Part shown: positions 54,461 to 62,798 of the stretch, piece after piece | How positions within the stretch are numbered: the first letter of the stretch is position 1 | Layout of the letters: each line of letters starts with the position of its first letter | Source of the DNA: JBGAPI01 sp044221335 | GTDB taxonomy: Bacteria > Pseudomonadota > Gammaproteobacteria > Xanthomonadales > Ahniellaceae | DNA: 64,000 bases | Direction: 5' to 3' | Assembly (NCBI GenBank): GCA_044221335.1 | Contig: JBGAPI010000024.1 | Span: 1 to 64,000 of the forward strand | Notes under the pieces: model-generated | The model's database searches: none | What the model was told of the DNA's origin: nothing | The model's input: only the letters and a program-made list of their open reading frames with translations | Program-made: the position numbers and the translations under genes

Positions 54461-55003
54461 ATGCTGCCGACCACCGACCGCCTCTCGCTGCGCCGCTTCA
54501 CCGAATCCGACCTCGACCTGCTGGTCGCGCTGTACGGCGACGAGCGCGTCGCCCGAATGATCGGGGGCGTGAAGACACCGTCGCAGTGCGCCGAGATGCT
54601 GCGCGAGCGCATCCTCAAGTACTACGACGACAATCCCGGCCTCGGCGTCTGGGTCACCACGATCGTCGCCACCGGCGAGCGGATCGGCATGCACCTTCTG
54701 AACCACATCCAGGGCGAGACCTTCATCCAGGTCGGCTATTCGCTGCTGCCGAGCCACTGGGGCAAGGGTTATGCGACCGAGATGGCCGAGGCGGTGGTGC
54801 GCTACGGCTACACCGACCTCGCGTTGCCGCAGATCGTCGCGATCACCAACCTCGACAACGTCGGGTCGCAGCAGGTGCTGACCAAGGTCGGCCTCGTTCG
54901 CGACGGCGAGCGCGCGTTCGCCCACCCCGCCTACGTGGAGGCAGGGCCCTTGGCCTGGTTCGTCTCCGAGCGCGAGCGCTGGCTTGCGGCTTCGCACGCC
55001 TAG
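54461..55003 (+). CDS. RimJ/RimL-type GNAT acetyltransferase
   Basis: 180 residues. It starts TDRLSLRRFTESDLDLLVAL and has the acetyl-CoA loop SHWGKGYATEMAEAVVRYGY and the NxxS-type tail TNLDNVGSQQVLTKVGLVRDG, all standard for ribosomal-protein-like or small-molecule acetyltransferases. Substrate unknown. Single gene. Confidence 0.92.
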   Translation: MLPTTDRLSLRRFTESDLDLLVALYGDERVARMIGGVKTPSQCAEMLRERILKYYDDNPGLGVWVTTIVATGERIGMHLLNHIQGETFIQVGYSLLPSHWGKGYATEMAEAVVRYGYTDLALPQIVAITNLDNVGSQQVLTKVGLVRDGERAFAHPAYVEAGPLAWFVSERERWLAASHA

Positions 55004-55091
55004 CCCGCCGCAATTGTTTAGGATTGTAAAGTCGCAGCGTGAGCGCGAATCGCTACGCTCAGCGCCACCCTGAGCCGTGGTTCGAATCACG

Positions 55092-55502
55092 ATGGACAAT
55101 CCCTACCAGCCGCCTGTCGCCGCCCTGTCGACCCCCGAGGTCGAGATCCCCGACGAACTCGCGAAGGACATCCGCAACGGCTGGGTCGCCGCCTGCATTT
55201 CGGGTGTCTTCACGCTGGTCATCGTGCTGATCGCGGTGTCCGGCACGCCGATCCTCAACTTCGACGCCTGGGCCTTCCTCGATGTCGCCCTGATCTTCGG
55301 CCTGGCCTTCGGCGTCTACCGCAGGAGCCGCGTGGCCTCGACCATCCTGCTGATCTATTTCGTGATCTCGAAGATCCTGCTGATCGTCGCGTCCGGCCAG
55401 GCGAGCGGCATCGTGATGGCGATCATCTTCGGCATGTACTACACCAAGGCGATGATCGCGACCTACAAGATCCAGGCCCTGCAGAAGGCGACGCTGATCT
55501 GA
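55092..55502 (+). CDS. Small integral membrane protein
   Basis: 136 residues from ATG 55092; the start MDNPYQPPVAAL is typical of a group of small membrane proteins beginning NPYxPP. About four helices follow (ACISGVFTLVIVLIAVSG, AFLDVALIFGLAFGVY, ILLIYFVISKILLIVA, IVMAIIFGMYY). No known function. A GTG at 55077 would add five residues. Confidence 0.75.
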   Translation: MDNPYQPPVAALSTPEVEIPDELAKDIRNGWVAACISGVFTLVIVLIAVSGTPILNFDAWAFLDVALIFGLAFGVYRRSRVASTILLIYFVISKILLIVASGQASGIVMAIIFGMYYTKAMIATYKIQALQKATLI

Positions 55503-55608
55503 AGCGGCGGAGACCGAACCTGGAACCCGACGCGCGCGCGGTCGAACACTCCGCACCCGGGTCCGCCACGCTACGCTGACCGAACGAGTCTGATTTCCTG
55601 GCGAATCC

Positions 55609-56886
55609 ATGCACTTGCCCGCCTTTCTGACGCGCGGACTGCTCGCAGTCGCGCTTCTGTCGTTCCTGTCGGCGTCGCCGGCGCGATCGGCGACCTGGAC
55701 GGTCACCAGTCTGGCCGACACGGTCGTGCCGAGTGCCGGCAATTGCGGAGCCAATCTCTGCCCGACGCTGCGCGAGGCGCTGCTGGCGAGCAGCGCGAAC
55801 GACACCATCGTGTTCTCGGCCGACGGCACGCTGTCGCTGAGCGGCGGCATGCTGTCGGTGACCAAGAACCTGACGATCGACGGCAGCGGGCACTCGGTGA
55901 CGATCGACGGCAACCACGCCGTGACGGTCGTCAGCGTGAATGCCGGAGTCTTCGCGACCTTCATCGGCCTCGACCTTCGCAACGGCCAGGGTGGCGTGGC
56001 GGATCTGATGCCCGGCAACATCCAGAACGACGGCCACCTGGAGCTCGACCACTGCCGCGTCGGCGGCGGCAACACGACCTTCGGTGGTGGCGGCGGCATC
56101 AACAATCACGGCACGCTGCGCCTGCTCTCGAGCACGCTCGACGACAATCACAGCAACACCAGCCGCGGAAAGGGCGGCGGCGTCCAGAACCAGTTCGGCG
56201 GCAGCGTCACACTGATCGACAGCGTCGCCTCGAACAACAGTTCGGGCAATTTCGGCGGCGGCTTCTACAGCGAGGAGACCGGCTCGATCCAGCTGATCCG
56301 CAGTGCGCTCATCGGCAACTCCGCCGCCAGCATCGGTGGCGGCGCATCCAACTTCGGCGGCCACTTCGAGTCCGTCAACAGCACGCTGACCGGAAACTCC
56401 TCGCCGAACGGCGGTGCGATCTACAACTCCGGCGACGTCCTCCTCGTCTTCAGTACGCTGGCCGGCAACGTCGGCGGCGTCGCCGGCGACGATGACGTGC
56501 AGAACCGCCCCGGCGGCAGCGTCCTGCTGGCCAGTTCGCTGGTCACCGGTTGCCTCAACCTGGGCGCCGTCAACGACCAGGGCGGCAATCTCGATTCCGG
56601 CACGAGCTGTCTCGGAAACGCGCCCCTGAACGCCACGTCGCGCAGCAGCACTGCGCTGAACCTCGCCCCGCTCGCGAACTACGGTGGCCCGACCCCCACG
56701 ATGCCGCCGCGTTCCGACAGCGCCGCCCTCGACACCGGCAACGACGCGAACTGCGCGGCGGTGCCGACCGTCGGCATCGACCAGCGCGGCGTCCGGCGAC
56801 CGCAGGGGGCGCACTGCGATGCGGGCGCCGTCGAACTCAGCGACGCGATGTTCGGCGACAGCTTCGAGGCCCTACCCGCACGGTGA
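55609..56886 (+). CDS. Secreted CSLREA/parallel beta-helix protein
   Basis: 425 residues with a signal peptide (cleaved after ARS, residue 27). VTSLADTVVPS...LCPTLREALL is the CSLREA-type N-terminal domain, with CPTLREA in place of CSLREA. A right-handed beta-helix follows, with GGGG(I/V)NN-type turns (GGGGGINNHGTLRL, GKGGGVQNQFGGSVTL). Near the end are the choice-of-anchor-like DQRGVRRPQGAHCDAGAVEL and the FGDSFE motif. Such proteins are surface or extracellular; role unknown. Confidence 0.85.
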   Translation: MHLPAFLTRGLLAVALLSFLSASPARSATWTVTSLADTVVPSAGNCGANLCPTLREALLASSANDTIVFSADGTLSLSGGMLSVTKNLTIDGSGHSVTIDGNHAVTVVSVNAGVFATFIGLDLRNGQGGVADLMPGNIQNDGHLELDHCRVGGGNTTFGGGGGINNHGTLRLLSSTLDDNHSNTSRGKGGGVQNQFGGSVTLIDSVASNNSSGNFGGGFYSEETGSIQLIRSALIGNSAASIGGGASNFGGHFESVNSTLTGNSSPNGGAIYNSGDVLLVFSTLAGNVGGVAGDDDVQNRPGGSVLLASSLVTGCLNLGAVNDQGGNLDSGTSCLGNAPLNATSRSSTALNLAPLANYGGPTPTMPPRSDSAALDTGNDANCAAVPTVGIDQRGVRRPQGAHCDAGAVELSDAMFGDSFEALPAR

Positions 56887-56989
56887 CGCGGATCCGCGCG
56901 GCGGCGGCGACGGCTTCCGTTCCGTCGCGCACACGGGGAGGGTGACCGCCCCTGACCGGACCGCCTCGCGACGGCGCGCAATGCGCGCC

Positions 56990-58390
56990 CTACAACTGCT
57001 CGGAAGCGAAATCCGCCAGCCGCGAGCGCTCACCGCGACGCAGGGTGAAGTGTGCGGAATGCTCCCAGCCCTTGAAGCGGTCGACCGCATAGGTGAGGCC
57101 GGACGTCGTCTCGGTCAGGTAGGGCGTGTCGATCTGTTCGACGTTGCCGAGGCAGACCATCTTGGTGCCCTCGCCGGCGCGGGTGAGCAGGGTCTTCATC
57201 TGCTTCGGCGTCAGGTTCTGCGCCTCGTCGATGATCACGTAGCGCGACAGGAAGGTGCGGCCGCGCATGAAGTTCATCGAGCGTATTTTTACCCGTGACG
57301 CGAGCAGGTCGTTCGTGGCGGCACGCCCCCATGCGCCGCCCTCGCTCGGGTTCGCCAGAACTTCGAGGTTGTCCGTGAGCGCCCCCATCCACGGCGTCAT
57401 CTTCTCCTCCTCGGTGCCCGGCAGGAAGCCGATGTCCTCGCCGACCGAGACCGTCGCGCGGGTCATGATGATCTCGCGGTAGCGCTGCTGATCCAGCACC
57501 TGCGCGAGCCCCGCGGCGAGCGCCAGCAGGGTCTTGCCGGTGCCGGCGGTGCCGAGCAGCGTGACGAAGTCGACGTCCGGGTCCATCAGCGCGTTCAGTG
57601 CGAAGTTCTGCTCGCGGTTGCGCGCGTGGATGCCCCAGACCTGGTGGCTGCCGCCCTCGTAGTCGTCGAGGATCTGCAGGATCGCCTTGCCGTCCGCCAT
57701 CTTCGAGACCCGGAACTCCGGCTGCTCGGAGTCCGCGAAGTACAGGCACTGGTGCGGATGCCAGTCCTCGTCCTTCCGGAGCTTCACCTCGTAGTAGGTG
57801 CGCCCCTTCTCCATCCACGAGCGCAGATCCTTCTCGTGGCGCGACCAGAAGTTCTCCGGCAGTTCGGCGTGACCGGTATAGAGCAGCGAGAAGTCGTCGA
57901 GCGCGCGGTCGTTCTCGTAGTCCTCGGCGGCGATGCCGAAGATCGAGGCCTTGATCCGGAGGTTGATGTCCTTCGACACCAGCACCACCGGCATCCCGGA
58001 CTTGCCGTCGCGCAGCGACAGTACGGCGGCGAGGATCTGGTTGTCCGGCACTCCGGATTTCAGCGTGCCGGGCTTGAACTTGGGCGGCGTGGTCTGGAAG
58101 CGCAGCGTGCCGACGGCGCCTTGCCGGAGCCGGAGCGCCTTCGGCCGCACCAGCTGCAGGCCCTGCTCGATGCGGTCGGCGCCGTTCTCCTCGATCAGTT
58201 CGTTGATGAAGCGGCTGGCCTGACGGGCGTTGCGGCTGACTTCGGAGGTGCCCTTCTTGGCGTGGTCGAGTTCCTCCAGCACGGTCATCGGGATGAAGAC
58301 ATCGTGTTCCTCGAAGCGATACAGCGCGGTCGGGTCGTGCATCAGCACGTTGGTGTCGAGCACGTAGATACGCTTCTTGGCCGCCATCAT
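56990..58390 (-). CDS. phoH: PIN-PhoH family ATPase (PhoH2 type)
   Basis: 466 residues: an N-terminal PIN nuclease domain (IYVLDTNVLMHDP, IPMTVLEELDHAKKG) and a C-terminal PhoH P-loop domain (Walker A LLGTAGTGKTLLAL, Walker B VIIDEAQNLTPKQMK). PhoH2 proteins unwind and cut RNA in characterised cases; applying that here is inference. ATG 58390 or 58387. It follows gcvR on the same strand. Its TAG stop is the edge of a GGCGCGCATTGCGCGCC palindrome. Confidence 0.94.
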   Translation of the reverse strand: MMAAKKRIYVLDTNVLMHDPTALYRFEEHDVFIPMTVLEELDHAKKGTSEVSRNARQASRFINELIEENGADRIEQGLQLVRPKALRLRQGAVGTLRFQTTPPKFKPGTLKSGVPDNQILAAVLSLRDGKSGMPVVLVSKDINLRIKASIFGIAAEDYENDRALDDFSLLYTGHAELPENFWSRHEKDLRSWMEKGRTYYEVKLRKDEDWHPHQCLYFADSEQPEFRVSKMADGKAILQILDDYEGGSHQVWGIHARNREQNFALNALMDPDVDFVTLLGTAGTGKTLLALAAGLAQVLDQQRYREIIMTRATVSVGEDIGFLPGTEEEKMTPWMGALTDNLEVLANPSEGGAWGRAATNDLLASRVKIRSMNFMRGRTFLSRYVIIDEAQNLTPKQMKTLLTRAGEGTKMVCLGNVEQIDTPYLTETTSGLTYAVDRFKGWEHSAHFTLRRGERSRLADFASEQL

Positions 58391-58577
58391 GCGTGATTTC
58401 TCCCGGTGCTTGCGTGGCTGGAACGAAACGGTCCTCGCCGGAGCGCGGACCGGTACTGCGGAACGGGGACGATCGCGCGTGCGACCGCGAGCGGACCCGG
58501 CGCCGCCGCCGCGCGGTCGGCGCGGAGTGCGGGGCGGGTCTGCTGCGTGCGGTCGGTCAAGGGCGCGGGAAGCTCGG

Positions 58578-59126
58578 TCAGTACTTCAGCGGGTCCATGA
58601 TCGCGTCGAGGTTGAGCGAATCACAGAACTCCAGGAAGTCGTCGCGCAGGGCGGCGATGTGGGTCTTTGCGGGGATGCCGATGGTCAACTGGGCGGAGAA
58701 CATCTCGGCGCCGGTCTGCATCGCCTTGTAGCGCGACGAGGACAGCTGCTCGACGCTGATGCCGCGGCTGTCGAAGAATTCGGCAAGCTGGTAGAGCACG
58801 CCGGGACGGTCGGCCGCGACCACCTCGACCACGTAGGGCAGGTAATTGCCCTGCGGGCTTCGGGTTGCCGTCCGGTGCACCTGGATCTTGATGCCGTCGT
58901 CGCGCTCCAGCCGCGCCGCACTGGCCTCGAGCTTGGCGATCGAGTCCCAGGAGCCGACCGCCAGCACCGCGACCACGACGTCCTGTCCGAGCGTCGACAG
59001 CCGCGCCTCCAGCACATTGCAGCCGCAATCGCTGATCCGTTTGGTCAGCGGCAACAGGGCGTTGTTCGGCTGCGTGGTGGTCGTGGTGACCAGGACGTGG
59101 TTTTCGTTCGAAGTCGGTCGCGCCAC
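58578..59126 (-). CDS. gcvR: Glycine cleavage system regulator-like protein (two ACT domains)
   Basis: 182 residues with two ACT domains: HVLVTTTTTQPNNALLPLTK onward, and YVVEVVAADRPGVLYQLAEF onward. This is the GcvR layout, which restrains GcvA in E. coli when glycine is low. The gene is divergent from dapA, exactly as in E. coli, which supports the call. No gcvA or gcv genes are in the window, and the bcp gene that often follows is missing. Confidence 0.85.
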   Translation of the reverse strand: MARPTSNENHVLVTTTTTQPNNALLPLTKRISDCGCNVLEARLSTLGQDVVVAVLAVGSWDSIAKLEASAARLERDDGIKIQVHRTATRSPQGNYLPYVVEVVAADRPGVLYQLAEFFDSRGISVEQLSSSRYKAMQTGAEMFSAQLTIGIPAKTHIAALRDDFLEFCDSLNLDAIMDPLKY

Positions 59127-59302
59127 GGGGCGTGTGTTTCCTTCTCGGGCCTGGGCCTTTGGGCGGCAGAATAACGGAGCCCTGTCGATTTCCCAACCCT
59201 CTTGCGATCGGCTGCGCCGCCCGCCCCTGTCAGAGAAATTTCATGAGTCGGCGCGCGGACTTGGCGCTAGTCTGAAAAGTCCGTCCCTCCCGTCTGCCCA
59301 TC

Positions 59303-60217
59303 GTGAACCCGCCCAATCTCTCCGGCAGCATCGTCGCCATCGTCACCCCCTTCCTCGCCGACGGCAGCCTCGACCTGCCGGGCTTCTTGCGTCTCGTCGA
59401 CCGCCAGCTCGCCGGCGGCACGAACGGCATCGTGGTCGCCGGCTCGACCGGCGAATCCGCCGCGCTCGACGAAGGCGAATTCGAGGTGCTGCTGACCGCC
59501 GCGGTCGCGCGCGTCGCCGGCCGGATTCCGGTGATCGCCGGCTGCGGCGCGGCCGCGACCCACAAGGCGATGAAGCAGATGCGGCGCGCCCGCAGCATCG
59601 GCGCCGACGCTGCCCTGGTGGTCACGCCCTACTACGCCCGTCCGACGCAGGAGGGTCTCTACCGGCACTACGTCGAACTCGCCGAACACGGCGGCCTGCC
59701 GGTCGTCGCCTACAACGTCCCCGGCCGGACCGGCTGCGACCTGCTGCCGACCACCGTCGCCCGTCTTAACAATCACCCCGCTATCGTCGCGATCAAGGAA
59801 GCCCGATCCGAACCCGAACGCATGGCTGAACTGCTGAAACTGCAGCACGAGCGCTTCGCCGTGCTCTCCGGCGACGACCCGACCGCGCTCTCCGCCATGA
59901 CGGCCGGGGCGCGCGGCGTGATCTCGGTCGCGGCGAATGTCGCGCCGGCGGCGTTTGCGCGCCTCTGTGCAATGGCACTGGGCGGCCAGCGGGAACAGGC
60001 CGCGGCGCAGGATGCCGCGCTGCGACCGCTCTACGATGCCTGCGGGATCGAGTCCAACCCGATCCCGGCGAAGTGGATGCTGGAGCGCTTCGGACTGATC
60101 GGGCCGACCCTCCGGCTGCCTCTGACCCGGCTCGCCGAACAGTTTCATGCAAGGGTGGGGGCGGTTGCCGATACAATCGACGGTCTGGAAGCGGCCGCCG
60201 CGTCGTCGGCGGCCTAG
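59303..60217 (+). CDS. dapA: 4-hydroxy-tetrahydrodipicolinate synthase
   Basis: A 304-residue TIM-barrel lyase that joins aspartate semialdehyde and pyruvate in lysine/diaminopimelate synthesis. Schiff-base Lys165 (IVAIKEA), catalytic Tyr137 (YNVPGRTG) and the GSTGES loop (Ser48-Thr49) are present. GTG start at 59303. A bamC-like gene follows after 21 bp, as in E. coli. Confidence 0.97.
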   Translation: MNPPNLSGSIVAIVTPFLADGSLDLPGFLRLVDRQLAGGTNGIVVAGSTGESAALDEGEFEVLLTAAVARVAGRIPVIAGCGAAATHKAMKQMRRARSIGADAALVVTPYYARPTQEGLYRHYVELAEHGGLPVVAYNVPGRTGCDLLPTTVARLNNHPAIVAIKEARSEPERMAELLKLQHERFAVLSGDDPTALSAMTAGARGVISVAANVAPAAFARLCAMALGGQREQAAAQDAALRPLYDACGIESNPIPAKWMLERFGLIGPTLRLPLTRLAEQFHARVGAVADTIDGLEAAAASSAA

Positions 60218-60238
60218 TTCGAAATCCTGGAGATTCCG

Positions 60239-60808
60239 ATGTTCAAGAATGCTGGCTGGCTGATGCTGGCCCTGGTGACTGCGGTCGGCAGCAGCGGCTG
60301 CGCCCGTTTCCGCGTGCACAACCTCTACGACGGCGCCAAGCCCGGCCACACGCTGGAAGTGCCGCCCGACCTGACCTCGCCGTCCACCCTCGGCGCCCTG
60401 ACCATCCCCGATGCCAACGGCAGCGCCCGCGCCGCGGAAGCCGGCGTGCCCGGCCTGCCGTCGTCCGCGCTGGTCACCGAGGTCGTCATCGCTGACGACC
60501 CGGCGAGCGGCTTCCGTCGCGTCGGCCTGGCGCTGGAGCGCTCCGGCGTCGCCAAGGTCCTGTCGAAGGACGAGTCGGCGAACAGCTACAAGGTCCACAT
60601 CGGCTTCACCGTGGTCGAGGAGAAGCCGGGCTTCTTCAGGCGGATGTTCTCCCGCGGCGGCGGCAAGACCACCTCGGTCGACCGCGTCGTCCGCCTGGTT
60701 CCGGCCAGCAGCGGCAGTCGGGTGCAGATCGAGGACGACAGCGGCAAGGTCGTCGACGACGAATCCGCGCATCGCCTGCTGGCGGCGTTGAAGGAACGTT
60801 TGGGCTGA
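60239..60808 (+). CDS. BamC/NlpB-like outer-membrane lipoprotein
   Basis: 189 residues with a lipoprotein signal (LALVTAVGSSGC, lipidated Cys21). VPPDLTSP follows, part of the unstructured region by which BamC contacts BamD, then a domain with GFRRVGLALERSGVAKVLSKD and YKVHIGFTVVEEKPGFFRRMF. It is much shorter than E. coli BamC (344 residues) and seems to keep only one of the two helix-grip domains. Position after dapA supports the call. Confidence 0.82.
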   Translation: MFKNAGWLMLALVTAVGSSGCARFRVHNLYDGAKPGHTLEVPPDLTSPSTLGALTIPDANGSARAAEAGVPGLPSSALVTEVVIADDPASGFRRVGLALERSGVAKVLSKDESANSYKVHIGFTVVEEKPGFFRRMFSRGGGKTTSVDRVVRLVPASSGSRVQIEDDSGKVVDDESAHRLLAALKERLG

Positions 60809-61007
60809 TGCGCTCCTCGGATTTCGCGCTGCGCGCGAAATCCGCAATAGGTCTGCGAAGTTTCCTGGATGGCGTGACGCGATCTGGGGATGAACTCTTG
60901 CGGAAGGGGCGCGAGCCCGGACCGTGATCAGATTCGAAAATGCATCGGGGCTCGCGCCGCTGCAGGGCGCGGCCTGAAGCGTCTCGCGATGGCGGCCAGG
61001 GGCCGCC
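60809..61007. repeat. Repeat-containing gap between bamC-like and phosphatase genes
   Basis: Contains a GAAGGGGCGCGAGCCC copy near 60901, its complement CGGGGCTCGCGCC near 60946 and the palindrome GGCGGCCAGGGGCCGCC (60991-61007) that abuts the phosphatase stop. No gene. Confidence 0.6.
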
Positions 61008-62291
61008 CTACGCCGACTTCTGGTGCAGCACCACGATGGTCTGATCGTCGATACCGATCTCGCCGCCCTGGTGCGCGATCACCTTGAGCCTGAGCTTCGA
61101 CATCATCGCCGTGGCGTCGAGCGGTCCGGTGCGAACCGCGCGCTCCAGACGTTCCAGGCCGTACTGTTCGCCAGCGGCGTTCTTCGCCTCGACGATGCCG
61201 TCGGTGTAGACGACGAGCATGTCGCCCGGGCCGAAGTCGATGCGGCGGTTGCTCCAGCCGTGATCGCGGACGATGCCGAGCGGGATGTCGCCGTCCTTGC
61301 CCTCGCCGAGCTTGATGATCTCGTCACCCCGGCGCAGCAGCGCCGACGGGTGCCCGGCACAGCAGTAGTCCAGCTTGCCTTCTTCGGCTCGATACAGCGC
61401 GCCGAACACGGTCATGAAGCAGCGCCGCTGGCGCCGCGAGAAGAAGTAGCGGTTCGCATAGGTGACCGCGCCTGCCGGGCCGCCGGGCGGCTCGTCACCC
61501 TTGTAGGTGCGCAGGATGGCGTCGAACTGCACGGCCTCCATCGCGGCGGCCGGCCCATGGCCGGAGACATCGCCGACCATCACGCCCCACCAGTCGCCGT
61601 AGTGGTTCTGGTAGCTCGGCCCGGCGAGCCAGGTCAGCGGCATCAGGTCGTAGTAGTCGCCGGCGGCGCCGGAGGCCGGTTGCCAGTGGAAGGCATAGTC
61701 GAGACCACGAATGGTCGGACTCATCGGCTGCAGCAGCGTCTGCACTTCGGCGAGGTCCGACAGCTCGCCGGCCTCGCGCAGGGCGTTCTTCGCCAGGTGG
61801 CGCGAGGCGACGCGCTCGTCGAGCACCGCGCTCACCAGCGCGACCTCGGTCCACAGCCGCGGCAGGTCGAGCAGGCCGAACTGGGTCGGATTGGCGTGGC
61901 CGACCAGCAGGAAGCGCTGGCCCTCGCGCCCGCCGTGCAGGGGCAGGGCCAGCACCACGCCGGGCAGACCCAGCAGCTGCGCCAGCTCGCCGCGCTGCTC
62001 GCGGGCGTCGAGCGCGATCGGCGCGCCGGCAGTGAGCAGCGCCGCGACGATGCCGTCGCCGCTGGCCGGGATCAGCCGCGCACCGCAGTTCTCCACCCGG
62101 CCGCCGGCCAGCATCGAGGAACTGAGCGCGACCCCGGACAGCGGATCGGCACGCGTCTCGGCCAGTGCCGTGGCGACGTCCGGGAAGGATCGCGCAATGC
62201 TCTTCTGCAGCAGCGCCGCCGCCTCGACCGAGGAGCCGACGAAGTTCGCGAACGGGGCCAGCGGCTGGCGGAGGATCGACAGGTCGCTCAT
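61008..62291 (-). CDS. SpoIIE-type PP2C serine phosphatase
   Basis: 427 residues. The N-terminal about 200 residues look like a GAF-type sensory region (LIPASGDGIVAALLTAGAPI). The C-terminal domain is a SpoIIE/RsbU-like PP2C: GAAGDYYDLM, MVGDVSGHGPAAAMEAV, YCCAGHPSALL, VVYTDGIVEAKN and DDQTIVVL supply the metal-binding Asp residues. Such enzymes dephosphorylate anti-sigma antagonists; no partner is adjacent. ATG 62291 is chosen; the open frame upstream is in repeat-rich DNA. Confidence 0.92.
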   Translation of the reverse strand: MSDLSILRQPLAPFANFVGSSVEAAALLQKSIARSFPDVATALAETRADPLSGVALSSSMLAGGRVENCGARLIPASGDGIVAALLTAGAPIALDAREQRGELAQLLGLPGVVLALPLHGGREGQRFLLVGHANPTQFGLLDLPRLWTEVALVSAVLDERVASRHLAKNALREAGELSDLAEVQTLLQPMSPTIRGLDYAFHWQPASGAAGDYYDLMPLTWLAGPSYQNHYGDWWGVMVGDVSGHGPAAAMEAVQFDAILRTYKGDEPPGGPAGAVTYANRYFFSRRQRRCFMTVFGALYRAEEGKLDYCCAGHPSALLRRGDEIIKLGEGKDGDIPLGIVRDHGWSNRRIDFGPGDMLVVYTDGIVEAKNAAGEQYGLERLERAVRTGPLDATAMMSKLRLKVIAHQGGEIGIDDQTIVVLHQKSA

Positions 62292-62428
62292 GGGTTCGGG
62301 GCGATCAAGGTGTTGCGCAGAGAATAGCAATGGTGAGGGGTTCGCCCCGAACCCCTCTGCGCGGGGGCGGCGAAAGCCGCGACCGAGACTCGACGATTCC
62401 CCAGACATCGACGTCGGATCGAATGCCG

Positions 62429-62587
62429 TCAGGACCCGGGAACCGCAGTGCTCCCTGTCGTGCGCTTCTGCTCGTCGTCGACGGAAATCCCCCTCCGCGC
62501 GCACTCGATCACGAGCCCCTGGGGCAGGTCGTTCCAGTGCACCGAGGTGATCGCCAGCGCTCGGCACCGGGCTCGCCGAGCCGACAC
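62429..62587 (-). CDS. Possible small protein
   Basis: A 52-residue frame from GTG 62587 to TGA 62429 reads ALAITSVHWNDLPQGLVIEC, then ARRGISVDDEQKR, with codon use like that of the neighbours. No family recognised and no clear ribosome site. It could be the remains of a larger gene in an otherwise empty 507-bp gap. Confidence 0.3.
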   Translation of the reverse strand: MSARRARCRALAITSVHWNDLPQGLVIECARRGISVDDEQKRTTGSTAVPGS

Positions 62588-62593
62588 GGCATT

Positions 62594-62708
62594 TGTGGGA
62601 TGGGGCTTCAGCCCCGATGGCGAACCCCATCAACAGAGTGGCTCGGTCGAGCCGCGAGCGCCGCCTTGTTGACTTGGGTCGCCATCGGGGCTGAAGCCCC
62701 GTCCCACA
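62594..62708. repeat. Long inverted repeat, 30-bp arms
   Basis: The arms at 62594-62623 and 62679-62708 match as inverted copies with one mismatch (TGTGGGATGGGGCTTCAGCC...). Within the arm GGGGCTTCAGCCCC is itself palindromic. The 55-bp centre has a weaker GGCTCGGTCGAGCC hairpin. Transcribed, it would fold into a long cruciform-like structure. Confidence 0.85.
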
Positions 62709-62798
62709 ACAGCTTCCGGGTCGATGCGGCGAACTCTGCGCCCTGAGCCCTCCACCTCGGAGGTGATCGGCCTTGGGGTCGGCGGCGCGAGCGCCGCC

